Part shown: one piece after another, positions 8,718 to 19,200 of the stretch | Position numbering within the stretch: the stretch's first letter is position 1 | Layout: every line of letters starts with the position of its first letter | NCBI GenBank assembly: GCA_023838465.1 | Contig: JAIVEQ010000021.1 | Span: 1-64,000, forward strand | Direction: 5' to 3' | DNA: 64,000 nucleotides | From: Candidatus Thiodiazotropha sp. | Lineage (GTDB): Bacteria > Pseudomonadota > Gammaproteobacteria > Chromatiales > Chromatiaceae | Translations under genes and position numbers: made by a program | The notes under the pieces: model-generated | What the model was told of the DNA's origin: nothing | Seen by the model: only the letters and a program-made list of their open reading frames with translations | Databases searched by the model: none

Positions 8718-9357
8718 CCGACTCTCAATACTGATTGCTGCGGGTATCCTTGCATCATTTGCTGTATTGGGCACCTCTCTGGTGGCCTTTACCCACCTGG
8801 CAACAGAAGAGCGTATCGTGGCCAACGAACGTGAAACACTACTTCGTTCACTGTACGCCCTAGTCCCTCGTGAGAACGTGGACAATGACATGATTTCAGA
8901 CTCGATCATGATCAATGCTACTGAATTTCTGGGTGGTAAAGAGACAACCGTCTATCGTGGTCGCAAGCTGCAACAGCCTGTCGCCGCCGTGCTGACCACT
9001 ATCGTTCCCAATGGCTATAGTGGACCAATCAAACTGCTGGTAGCCGTCCGATATGATGGCAGCCTCGGCGGAGTACGAGTCATCAGCCATAAGGAAACAC
9101 CGGGTTTGGGTGATAAGGTAGAGGAGTCACGCTCCGATTGGATCTATAGTTTCAACAACAAGTCGCTGGGTAATCCCCCTTTGGATAAATGGGGCGTCAA
9201 ACGGGATGGCGGAGTATTCGATCAGTTTACCGGCGCCACTGTCACACCCCGCTCCATCGTGCAGGCCGTCAAGAACACCCTGCTCTATGTGCGGGATCAT
9301 AAAGATGCCCTGTACGATAAACAGACAGCATCCCCCACCACGGATAAACAGGGGTAA
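8710..9357 (+). CDS. rnfG: Rnf electron transport complex subunit RnfG (FMN-binding)
   Basis: One-helix membrane protein, 215 residues, with a periplasmic FMN-binding domain. The covalent flavin site is the threonine in [13 protein letters not shown], the family's S(T)GATS-like motif. [20 protein letters not shown] is the second signature. Translation starts at GTG with GAGG 8 bases upstream, overlapping the end of rnfD by 8 bases. It passes electrons between RnfD and the rest of the complex on the outer face of the membrane. Confidence 0.96.
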   Translation: MNSRLSILIAAGILASFAVLGTSLVAFTHLATEERIVANERETLLRSLYALVPRENVDNDMISDSIMINATEFLGGKETTVYRGRKLQQPVAAVLTTIVPNGYSGPIKLLVAVRYDGSLGGVRVISHKETPGLGDKVEESRSDWIYSFNNKSLGNPPLDKWGVKRDGGVFDQFTGATVTPRSIVQAVKNTLLYVRDHKDALYDKQTASPTTDKQG

Positions 9358-9361
9358 CAGC

Positions 9362-10054
9362 ATGTCAGACATCACATACCGCAATCTTATTGTCGACGGA
9401 CTCTGGCACAACAACCAGGCCCTGGTAGCCCTACTTGGGCTCTGCCCTCTTTTGGCAGTGAGTAACACTGCCATTAACGGTCTCGGCCTGGGACTCGCCA
9501 CAACCGCAGTCCTGGTTGCCTCGAATACAACAGTGTCACTGATACGAAACTTTGTGCGCCCGGAAGTACGCCTGCCTGTTTTTGTCCTGGTCATCGCATC
9601 ATTTGTCACTGCCATTGAATTGGGCATGAATGCCTACTTTCATGAATTGCACAAGATACTCGGCATCTTCATCCCATTGATCGTCACCAATTGCACCATC
9701 ATTGGACGCGCTGAGGCCTTTGCTTCAAAGAATAACCTCAGACGATCGCTGGTGGATGGCATAAGCATCGGCATTGGCTTCACCCTGGTATTACTCATCC
9801 TTGGGGGCATGCGCGAATTGGTGGGGCAGGGCACACTGTTCGATCAGGCACACCTGATGTTTGGAGAGGCTGCTAGAGGTTTTACACTGAAAATCGAAAA
9901 CTTTCGTGGCATGCTCGTCGCTATTCTTCCCCCCGGCGCTTTTATCGGTCTGGGGCTACTGATTATGGTAAAAAATCTGATAGACAAACGTCTTGCAGTC
10001 AGAGCTATGGCAAAGACCGATTATGCAGAAGAGATGCGGGGCCTGGCTAGCTAG
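9362..10054 (+). CDS. rnfE: Rnf electron transport complex subunit RnfE
   Basis: Integral membrane partner of RnfA, 230 residues, with six hydrophobic segments. Signatures: [27 protein letters not shown] at the start and [20 protein letters not shown] in the middle, the conserved cysteines matching the RnfA/RnfE iron-sulfur centre. An open frame extends upstream into rnfG in another frame, but the ATG at 9362, four bases after the rnfG stop and behind a GGGGTAA stretch, gives the normal protein. It ends the operon; the nth gene that often follows is absent. Confidence 0.96.
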   Translation: MSDITYRNLIVDGLWHNNQALVALLGLCPLLAVSNTAINGLGLGLATTAVLVASNTTVSLIRNFVRPEVRLPVFVLVIASFVTAIELGMNAYFHELHKILGIFIPLIVTNCTIIGRAEAFASKNNLRRSLVDGISIGIGFTLVLLILGGMRELVGQGTLFDQAHLMFGEAARGFTLKIENFRGMLVAILPPGAFIGLGLLIMVKNLIDKRLAVRAMAKTDYAEEMRGLAS

Positions 10055-10202
10055 TGTATGTCACCAAACACCGACAAAAATAACACCAAGATCGCCATGA
10101 AATACAAAGCATGCAAAAAATTAGAGATATTGAAATATTATCCTTGCACTCTTAGCATATCTCCTCGGGCGATGCATAAATAGCAGTCGGATCCAGCACA
10201 GC

Positions 10203-10937
10203 ATGAGAGTCCCACGTTTCTATACTCGACAACCCCTGCACAAAGGTACAGAGATTACCCTCGAGGATGAGCCCTCCCACCATCTACGCCAAGTACTAAG
10301 GCTTCGCGCCGGTGGCGAAATCAACCTCTTTAATGACAACGGCGATGAATATACAGCCACTCTCACCCTTGTCAGCAAGCTGCATGTCAGCGCCATCGTA
10401 GGCACACAACTAAGGCATGAGCCTGAAAGTAAATTGACAATACATTTACTGATTGGCATCTCACGCGGAGAGCGAATGGACTTCGCACTGCAAAAAGCCA
10501 CCGAGTTGGGTGTCTGCCGCATCACACCTGTATTAACCAAACGCTGCGTTGTCAAACTGAATGAAAAGAAAAGCGCCAGCCGAGTAGCACACTGGAACAG
10601 GCTCGTGATCAATGCCTGTGAACAGTCTGGTCGTTGCCGGATTCCGACAATCGATCATCCCCTTGAATTGAAGGAAGCCATTGCCCGGCAGGATTCAAAT
10701 CTAGCTTTGCTACTTGATCACCGCAGTCATGAGCGTCTTTATCAAATCGACAACCCGGATTCATCGGTCTCTATCCTTATCGGCCCAGAGGGTGGACTGA
10801 GTACTGATGAACGTGATCTAGCCGATCTACACGGGTTTATTGCTATACGACTGGGTCCACGCATCATGCGAACTGAAACCGCTCCTCTGGCTACGATTGC
10901 AGCCATACAGACACTCTGGGGTGATTTCTGTGATTGA
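10203..10937 (+). CDS. rsmE: 16S rRNA m3U1498 methyltransferase RsmE
   Basis: SPOUT-class SAM-dependent enzyme that methylates N3 of U1498 in 16S rRNA, 244 residues. An N-terminal PUA-like domain (MRVPRFYTRQPL, HHLRQVLRLRAGGEI) is followed by the knotted methyltransferase domain with ERMDFALQKATELGV, ACEQSGRC, LIGPEGGLSTDE and RLGPRIMRTETAP, all family hallmarks. It stands 148 bases downstream of rnfE in the same direction; that gap has no gene. Confidence 0.96.
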   Translation: MRVPRFYTRQPLHKGTEITLEDEPSHHLRQVLRLRAGGEINLFNDNGDEYTATLTLVSKLHVSAIVGTQLRHEPESKLTIHLLIGISRGERMDFALQKATELGVCRITPVLTKRCVVKLNEKKSASRVAHWNRLVINACEQSGRCRIPTIDHPLELKEAIARQDSNLALLLDHRSHERLYQIDNPDSSVSILIGPEGGLSTDERDLADLHGFIAIRLGPRIMRTETAPLATIAAIQTLWGDFCD

Positions 10938-11066
10938 GTATCCGTCACTCGCAGGAATGATCAGTCCACAAATGAACAAGAACAGGCTTGTCTATAAGAG
11001 CAAAGTGGAATAATAATTCACCACTCCTGTTAAAATAGGTATGGATTTTTACAGGTGGAGAGAGGC

Positions 11067-11681
11067 ATGCAATACAATATCCGTTTGGTGCAGGTAGCGA
11101 TACTATCGTTGTTCTCTTTTCTCTCATCCAGTCAGGTAATGGCAGGCAAATTCTACAAGTGCACCGATGAAAACGGTGAAATCCAGTATCAGCAGGTGGC
11201 CTGTACTTCTACCACTGCACAAGACACCATCCGGGTCTATACCGAACCGGAACACCGATCCCAAATGGGTGCATCTTTAATGGGAAAATCTGAATATACC
11301 CCTGAGGGAAGTGAGCCGGCATTAGCGAATAGATTGAAATTCCAATCGGGACTGACCCAGGTCCTTGGGTTATTAACACCACTCAAGTTTGCTGTAATAG
11401 AGTTTTACATGATGAATGGCAACTGGCCCTAGTCACCTAAAGCTATGGGTTTTAATCAGGAAAACCTGAATAGTTCACAAATAGAACAGGTACTGATGGG
11501 TGACCAGGGTGTAATTGTCGCTTGGCTCGGTAAAGAGTTCGGAACTGGAAAAAAGATTGTCATTGCTCCAAAGCCGGTCATGGATGGAACCAGCTTTGAA
11601 TGGCAATGCCTGGCAAATTTTCCTGCACAAGCCATGAGCTTCAGCGGCACGACCTTGTGCGAATCCAGGTCATCACACTAG
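11067..11681 (+). pseudogene. Secreted DUF4124 / pilin-like protein, interrupted by in-frame TAG
   Basis: One reading frame of about 204 codons is split by a single TAG at 11430-11432. The first part has a signal peptide (AILSLFSFLSSSQVMAG), a DUF4124-type motif (FYKCTDENGEIQYQQVAC) and the start of a pilin-like segment (LKFAVIEFYMMNGNWP). Directly after the stop, in the same frame, it continues SPKAMGFNQENLNSSQIEQV to EWQCLANFPAQAMS, a pilin-like C-terminal half. CAG to TAG would be a single transition. The start at 11067 has GGAG 6 bases upstream. It is either a recent nonsense mutation, readthrough, or a truncated protein that still works. Confidence 0.7.
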
Positions 11682-11725
11682 GGTCTCTGCTAACACTATT
11701 AACCCGGCGACCAAGTAGTTTGAAT

Positions 11726-12799
11726 TCAACCGATATGCGGCGTCTCCAGATAAGCGACTGACTGCATCTCTTTCAAGCGGCTGGCCGTGCGCTTAAATTC
11801 AAATGCCAGACGTGTGCCGGAATAGAGCTTGTCGGGTTGATCCTCTGCACTGATGACTACCTTTACTTTTTGGTCATAAAAGACATCGATCAGATTGATG
11901 AAACGCCGGGTTCGATCGTCCCAGGTACCGTCCAGACAAGGGATGTCGGAGATAAAGACAGTGTGGTGGCAGCGAGCCAGCTCCAGATAGTCGTTCTGCC
12001 AGCGTGGCGGACCGCACAGTGTACTGAAGTCGCACCAGATGACACCGCTGGCGCGCTTGATATATCTGAGTGGACGACCAGGCACGACATATCGTCCCTC
12101 ATTCTCCACCGGTCCATTCACCAGACGATCGAATTCACGGCTGATGTTCTTTGTGGTGGTGTCACTCAATGGGGTGTGGTAGACGGCAGAGGCCTCAAAA
12201 AGTTGTAACCGATAATCCTTTTCACCCAACAATTCAACAACGCGATTGGTGCGTTTTAATATATCAATGGCTGGCAGAAAACTATCTCGTTGAATGCCAC
12301 CCCGATAGAGGTTATCTGGATGCTGATTGGAGGTGGTCACCAGAGTAATCCCCGATTTTTCCAGTGCTTCCAGCAACCCACGCATGAGCATCGCATCACC
12401 AATATCGATGACATTGAATTCATCGAGGCACAATACACGCATACGTTCCGACATCTCTACAGCAATAAGATCTATCGGTTTACTCTCACCATCACGCTGT
12501 TTAAGTTGTTTATGAATCTGACGCATAAAGCTGTGAAAATGATGGCGCTCGATGCCGACTTCCCTGCTCCTTTGATAGAAAAGATCCATCAACCATGTCT
12601 TCCCCCTTCCGACACCTCCACACAGATAGATACCTTGAACAGGCACAGCCTTTTTTTTCCAAAGCCAACCATTGGATTTTTTATTCTGTTTTAGCTCATC
12701 GGCTAGGTGATCAAAAGCTAATAGAACGGTTTCCTGATGAGAATCAGGTTTAAATCCGCTTTTTTGTAGTTGCTCTTGGTAGTGGTTTTGCAGAGACAA
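11726..12799 (-). CDS. zapE: Cell division protein ZapE (AFG1-like ATPase)
   Basis: P-loop ATPase, 357 residues, that in E. coli associates with the FtsZ ring during late constriction and is related to mitochondrial AFG1. Walker A is CGGVGRGKTWLMD and Walker B is VLCLDEFNVIDIGDA; LVTTSNQHPDNLYRGGIQRDSFLPAI is a strong family signature (sensor region). RYVVPGRPLRYIKRA and FISDIPCL complete the match. It lies 20 bases downstream of the last chemosensory gene on the same strand and may share its transcript. Confidence 0.95.
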   Translation of the reverse strand: MSLQNHYQEQLQKSGFKPDSHQETVLLAFDHLADELKQNKKSNGWLWKKKAVPVQGIYLCGGVGRGKTWLMDLFYQRSREVGIERHHFHSFMRQIHKQLKQRDGESKPIDLIAVEMSERMRVLCLDEFNVIDIGDAMLMRGLLEALEKSGITLVTTSNQHPDNLYRGGIQRDSFLPAIDILKRTNRVVELLGEKDYRLQLFEASAVYHTPLSDTTTKNISREFDRLVNGPVENEGRYVVPGRPLRYIKRASGVIWCDFSTLCGPPRWQNDYLELARCHHTVFISDIPCLDGTWDDRTRRFINLIDVFYDQKVKVVISAEDQPDKLYSGTRLAFEFKRTASRLKEMQSVAYLETPHIG

Positions 12800-12819
12800 G
12801 GGAAGAGAAGATTGTGAAG

Positions 12820-13293
12820 CTACTGCTGGCTAACAATGCGCAAAACCTGGAGTTCGATCTCATCCAGGTCCGGAATAATGACAGGACTCATGTCCAGCAC
12901 GATACTTTGTTTGATTAACGCAGGTTGACCATCTTCAGGATCAACTGGCGCAACATTGTCAGCACTCACTCTCACCAGACTTGGAATTGCCTGTACCACA
13001 AGCCCAATATGGGAGAGACGTTCATGTCCACCGAGGGCATTCATCACCATAATCCTTCCCCGGTACCCAGGTGTCACCACTTGATCGCCAATCATACCCT
13101 CGAAGGAGACCACGGGAACCATCACACCTCGCCATGCAAGATTACCAAGAAACCAGGCAGGTGCATCATCGCCAACGAGTTCCGGTTGTTGGTAGCCCAT
13201 TACCTCTGCTATCACTGCATTGGGCAGCAGTAGTTGATGCTGATGTAAAGGTATGAGGACACTTCTGACCTCTTTGACAACAGCTTGGTTCAT
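12820..13293 (-). CDS. CheW-like coupling protein (ChpC-like)
   Basis: A 157-residue stand-alone CheW domain: LLLPNAVIAEVMGYQQPEL, APAWFLGNLAWRGVMVPVVSFE and IGLVVQAIPSLVRV fit the SH3-like adaptor fold that links receptors to CheA-type kinases. Its start overlaps the stop of the ChpA-like kinase by 4 bases, so the two are probably translationally coupled. By position it corresponds to ChpC of the Pseudomonas Pil-Chp cluster; no chpB (CheB methylesterase) lies between them. Confidence 0.85.
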   Translation of the reverse strand: MNQAVVKEVRSVLIPLHQHQLLLPNAVIAEVMGYQQPELVGDDAPAWFLGNLAWRGVMVPVVSFEGMIGDQVVTPGYRGRIMVMNALGGHERLSHIGLVVQAIPSLVRVSADNVAPVDPEDGQPALIKQSIVLDMSPVIIPDLDEIELQVLRIVSQQ

Positions 13294-16200
13294 AGTCGAT
13301 TTTCCGCCAGGACTTCATTGATGTTGTCCAAAAGCTCAATCTCCTGATAGGGCTTACCGAGACAACGCTTGACTCCTAGATCCATTGCACGTTTACGGTG
13401 TTTGTCTCCAACCCGTGAGGAGATCATGATGATCGGTAGTCCATAATAGTCAACAGAGTTGTTGATATGCCGGGCTAACTCAAAGCCATCCATGCGTGGC
13501 ATTTCAATATCCAGCAACATGATATCGGGTACTTGCTCTTGCAACAATGTAACGGCTTCAACCCCATCCTTCGCTGTTACCACATCCATATCGTGGCGTT
13601 CCAAGAGGCGACTTGTGACTTTACGTACAGTAATGGAATCGTCTACCACCATCACCCGTAAACGCTCCTCGATACGTTTTTGCGACCCATCTCCGATCAC
13701 ACTGAGTGGGGCAGTTGCATGAGTTGCATCCATACGTACCAGTGCCGCAAGATCGAGTATCAAAGCGACACGTCCATCCGCCAAGATGGTACCACCTGTT
13801 ATCCAGCGTACACTCCCCACCTGTTTGCCGAGGGATTTGACAACAACTTGCCTGCTGCCAAGCAGTTCATCGACCTGTAGTGCCGCTTGATGCTCACCAG
13901 TCTGTAATAATAGCAGGGGCAACCAGCGTGTGGCTTCATGAATCTCATGTTGCCCTGTGCCCATCATACGGCCTAAATAACTAACCTTGTATCGCTTGCC
14001 ACCATATTCAAAGCCATCCTGTTGCTCGTTATAACAGGCCAGGAGTTCCTGACGTCGGACTCTAACAACAGCAGCAACTGTGCCATGAGGAATAGCGTAT
14101 ATCTCTTCACCGACACGCACTAACAACGCATCGGAAATCGCCAGTGTAAGCGGTAGGCGGATAATAAAGCTGGTACCACGTCCTGGCTGGGAATCGATTT
14201 CCAGGGACCCACCCAGTTGCTTGACTTCGCTGGTTACAACATCCAGACCGACGCCACGACCAGAGATTTGGGTAACTTCCTTGGCAGTACTGAAGCCAGG
14301 CAGTAGTACACACTGAATCAGATCATCATCACTGATCTCGGCATTAGCATTGATCATTCCCTGGTCTAAAGCACGTTTACGGATCGCTTCTGTATCGAGT
14401 CCCTTACCATCGTCGGAGAGAGTAATAAGAACATCTGTCGCTTCCCGATCGAGATAGAGTGAGATCCGCCCTGTTTCCTGCTTACCCTCAGATACACGAT
14501 CTTGTGGATATTCAATACCGTGGGAGACTGAGTTTCGCAGTAGATGCTCAAGTACAGGCACCATCCGATTGAGGATACTGCGATCGAGTTCTCCTTCAAC
14601 ACCAAAACACTCAAGATTAGCTTTCTTTTTTAACTGGCCAGCAGTCTGTCTAACCAGTCTTTGCATCCTTGGCACCAACTGCGCGAAGGGCACCATTCGG
14701 GTTCGCAGCAGACCATCCTGAAGGTCGGTGGAGATACGAGACTGCTGTAACAACAACGTATCGGTCTCACGTTGTAGATCCCTTAGTGCCTCGTTAATAT
14801 TACCCAAGTCATTGACTGTCTCCACCAAGGCTCGTGACAGTTGTTGCATGGTGGAAAACCGATCCAGTTCAAGGGGATCAAATTCAGCCTTCTCTCGATC
14901 ATCCTGTTCGTGTTCTCTTTCCCAACGATAGATTATCTGCGCCTCAGTTTCGATTTCCAGATTTCTCAGCTGGGTGAAGAGACGGGATACGGTCTGTTCC
15001 AACTCTGACAGGTTGAATCCGAGCACACTATTCTGTTGTTCAAGTCGCGCGCGATAAATACTCACTTCACCAGCGTGATTAACCAGGCGGTCCATCAGCT
15101 CTGCATTAACTCGCACTTGATCCTTGCTAGGCTTGAAGCTCTCCTTCTCCTCTTTCTTTTCCGGATTGAGAAGTTTTGCTATCTCATCATTGAAGGGAAG
15201 CACTTTAGCCGAAGACGGTACATAGATTGGTTCTACAGCTATGACTTCCTGCTCTTCCTCTGTCTGGATAGCTTCCACCAGTCCGGTATGCGGTGGGGTA
15301 GGCTCACCTCCAAGCAGGTTATGTAGTTGGCCTACCTGGGTATCGGATGCAGGCACCTTGCCAGATCTGGCAATGGTGTCTATCTGAAGGGCCAAATGGT
15401 CAATAGCCTGCCTCATCATATCGGTGACTGTATCGATTGGATCAATCTCTTTTTCTGCTACCGAGGTCATCACTGATTCGATAGCATGACTGAGATCACC
15501 CACCGGCATAATACCGGCAAGACGTGCACTGCCCTTCAGGGTATGTAAATTGCGTTGAATGCCCTCAATGGAACCATGATCATCAACATCCTCAAGCCAC
15601 TGCAGGAAACTATTTTCAATTTGTTCGATAAACTCCTTGGCCTCTTCGATGAAGATCTGTACCAGTTCTTCATCCTCACCCACATCCAGCAAGACTTCAT
15701 CATGAAGCAGCATGAATGATTCATCAGCACCTGTTATGCCCTCCACGTCAACATCATCAAGATTAAAACTGTCGAGTGGAATCACAGGTTCCTGATCACC
15801 ATCAGGCTCTTCATGTATCGCTTCGGACACCTCATCCAATGCCATTTCAGAAGACTCAAGCGCCTCCTCCAGCTCTGGATCTATCACATCTTCAACAACC
15901 TGATCTTGAGAGGAAGTCTGCTCGATAATCGACTTAATCTCGTCAATCAGCGCATCAGCACGATGCACCAAACCGGTGGTGGCTGCATCCTCTGTTTGTG
16001 TCGCAAGAAGATCGAGGGTCTGTCGACAGATATTACGTGTCGATCCGGTGACTTCAACCTGTCCCCTGATCACACTGTTCAGCAACGATTCCATCATATG
16101 ACTTAGATCACCCACCGGCTCGATACCGGCAAGACGTGAACTGCCCTTGATAGTATGCAACCCACGTAGCATCCCTTCCAGGGCGTGATGATCTGCAGGG

Positions 16201-19200
16201 TCTTCAGACCACCGGCTATAGTTCTCATCCAAAGATTCCAGCAGTTCCCGTGACTCCTCAACAAAGATTTCAACCAGTTCACGATCTTCACTGACTTCGA
16301 AGAGGTCTCCATCATGCAGAAAGCTCATCGGCTCTTCGTAGCTGGAATCTGAATCGACAGAACCAACCACTTCGGGTTCGGCAAAATCATCATCAGCCTG
16401 CTGAAAATCCTGATCAAGCACTTCTCCCACTCTCTCTTCAGACTCAACAGGAGAGGCATCCCCATCCATCTGATCGAGCGGGTTTTCCAATGCATTCAAT
16501 AATTGGGTGGACTGATGAACACTTCCGCTGGTGGCTGCATCCTCGACTTGAGTTGACAGAAGACCCATCGCATGATGTGTCAGGTTATGGATTGATGGTT
16601 CCGGCTTAATATCTTCACGCGATAGGCGATCGAAAAGATTCTCCAGGCCATGACTCAAATCACCAATCGGGTTGATACCCGCTAACCTTGAACTCCCCTT
16701 GAGGGTATGTAGCGTACGCTTGATCTCATCAATGACAGCATTGTCATGAGGCGATTGTATCCATTTGTGGTGGTCCTGCTCGAGGGTATCCAGCAACTCC
16801 CGTCCCTCTTCAACGAAGATTTCAACCAACTCCTCGTCGCCCTCAACCTCAAACAGCTCTTCATCATGAGGATAACTGAGCGAGCTTAGTAATTCCGGTA
16901 GTTCAGGCTGTTCGAGTGACTCTATCTGTTCGGCACCCTCTTTTTCTTTCGCAAGCTGGGTTAATTCTCCCAGCTGTAGAAGTTCTTCCGTGATACCTGC
17001 ATCAGTTTCAATTGCTGACTCCGCTGTAACGAATAGCTCTTCTATCTCGTCAACAGGCTCGTCGATTTCAGATTCAGACTCTTCGGTAAACTGTTCAGTG
17101 CTGTCAGTCAGCTGTAAATCCTCATGAGGCACTCCCAGATCCTCATTTTGAAGCTGACCAAGCGCACTCCTCAAGCCTAAGAGATAGGTATCTATAGGGG
17201 GTTCAGGGAGTGCCTCTTCAGGTAGCCAACCAAGTAGCTTTCGAATATAGCCTACGCTACCACCCAACAGATCCAATACTGACTCATCAACGCTCTGATG
17301 TTGCTCATGCAGCTGTCTGGCATAATCTTCCATGGCCTCGCTAAGCATGGCAATCGGCGTAATACCGGCCATATGTGCACTACCATGCAAAGTATGGCAA
17401 GCACGTACGACCTCTTCAGGAACCAGCATTGCCTGATCTGCGGCCTCGGCCAGATTGAGAAACTGTTCAATCTCCTGCAGATGCTCTTCTGACTCTTCAG
17501 CAAAAACCTCCAGAAGCTCTGAATCAGCCTCTATCTCTAAATCTGAATCGGTGAAGTCTTCCAGTAACGCCTCTTCGTTCTCTTCATCGAGTACCGCCTC
17601 ATCACTCGATACCTTACTCTCTGGCATTTCCGAATCGATGGATAGGTCGGAATCTGTACTGGAAAATTCAGAATAATCTGTATCTACCTCCAGTTGTGAC
17701 AGCTGCTCAGTCAGCTCTTCGACACTTGGCTCCGCATCAATGTCAGTAACTGACATCGACACACCATCCGATTCAGTAGCAGAGAACTCCGAATGATCCG
17801 TATCAACCTCAAGTTGTGATTCATTAACAGCTGGTTGTTCAATAACCTGCTCAGATTCAATCTCGGCTACCGGCATCGGCTTACCGTCTGCCAATGCATA
17901 GGCTTGTCGTTGGATAAACTCGATATCGATATCCGGGTATACACCACGCTCCTGACAATCGATTAACTCAGGCAATGATTCAACCACTCTGTTCAGCACA
18001 CTCATCATCTCGGGGCTGACCTTAATGGTTTCGTCAATCATTCGGTTAAGCATATTCTCAACCGACCAGGCCAACTCGCCAATCACCTTGGCACCGACCA
18101 GTCTGCCACTCCCCTTCAGGGTGTGGAATGAACGACGAAAGGTTATTAGTGCATCATTGTCGCCCTGGTTGTGCTGCCATTTAGGCAGGTATTGCTGGAT
18201 GGTCTCCAGCTCTTCACGGGCCTCTTCGATGAATATTTCAAGGATCTCGGGGTCGATATCCTCCAACATGGGTTTGTCAGCGGAGGCAATTTCAGGTTCA
18301 TGTTCTTGAATTGTTTTTTGATCGGCGGGATGCAGCTGTGCAACATTTTCTGAAATGATATCGACTTCAGGTTGTGGCTGTTCAATCTGCAGACTACTGG
18401 CACCCATTTCCAGATCCGAGATATCTTCCTCTTCCAGTTCAAAGCCTTCGATATGATCAGCTGATTCCTCGAGTTCGATTTGCTCTGACGGCTCAGTATA
18501 CTGAGTGACCTCAACCCCACCCTGGCTCAATAGATCATTCATGGACGCCTGGGCAATGGCCAGAATTTCACGGCGGTCTCCGGCACCATCCACAAGGGTT
18601 TCCAGGTAATACTCGATACTGCTGACCACATCTGCAAGGGAGTTCAGTTGCTGACGTTGAGGTTGCTGTCCTGAGTCAATAAGGTAGGATTGGATAAACG
18701 CGCCTGTCTGAGACATCAATCCTGCTGCATCACGCAGATTGAGCATACTCAAAGCACCTTCAACCCGCTTGAACCCCTGATGCACACTGCTCAAAACAGA
18801 AGCATCATCTGTCGCCTCAGTAAAACTGATAATGGCCTCTTTGGCCCTGGCAATCTCTACCTTTGCCTCCCGAACAGTCTGTTTGATCAGATTCTGATAT
18901 TCGCCCTCTGGAAGGTTTAGTCCAAAACCGTCCTGATCCATACCCTCATCTGATCCGGGCTGGAAGGTGTGAAGTGTACTGAGTGACGATTCGACATAGA
19001 GAATATCTCCCGCCATCTCCATCAACTCGAACTCTTCTGGCATTACGCCCTGTTCGACGAAGTTATTAACCTTTTCGGCCTGGCGATTGAGCCTTGAGCG
19101 TAAGGCGCCCTGACCAATCATCCCCAATGTATCAGCCAGTTTTCTAATCGGTGCTTCCAGGTGTCCCAACATATCCATGTCGGCCTGTTCATCGCGCATA

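Noticed and set aside
8430-8915. Minus-strand open frame across rnfD-rnfG
   Set aside because: Runs antisense through two overlapping conserved genes; no plausible product.
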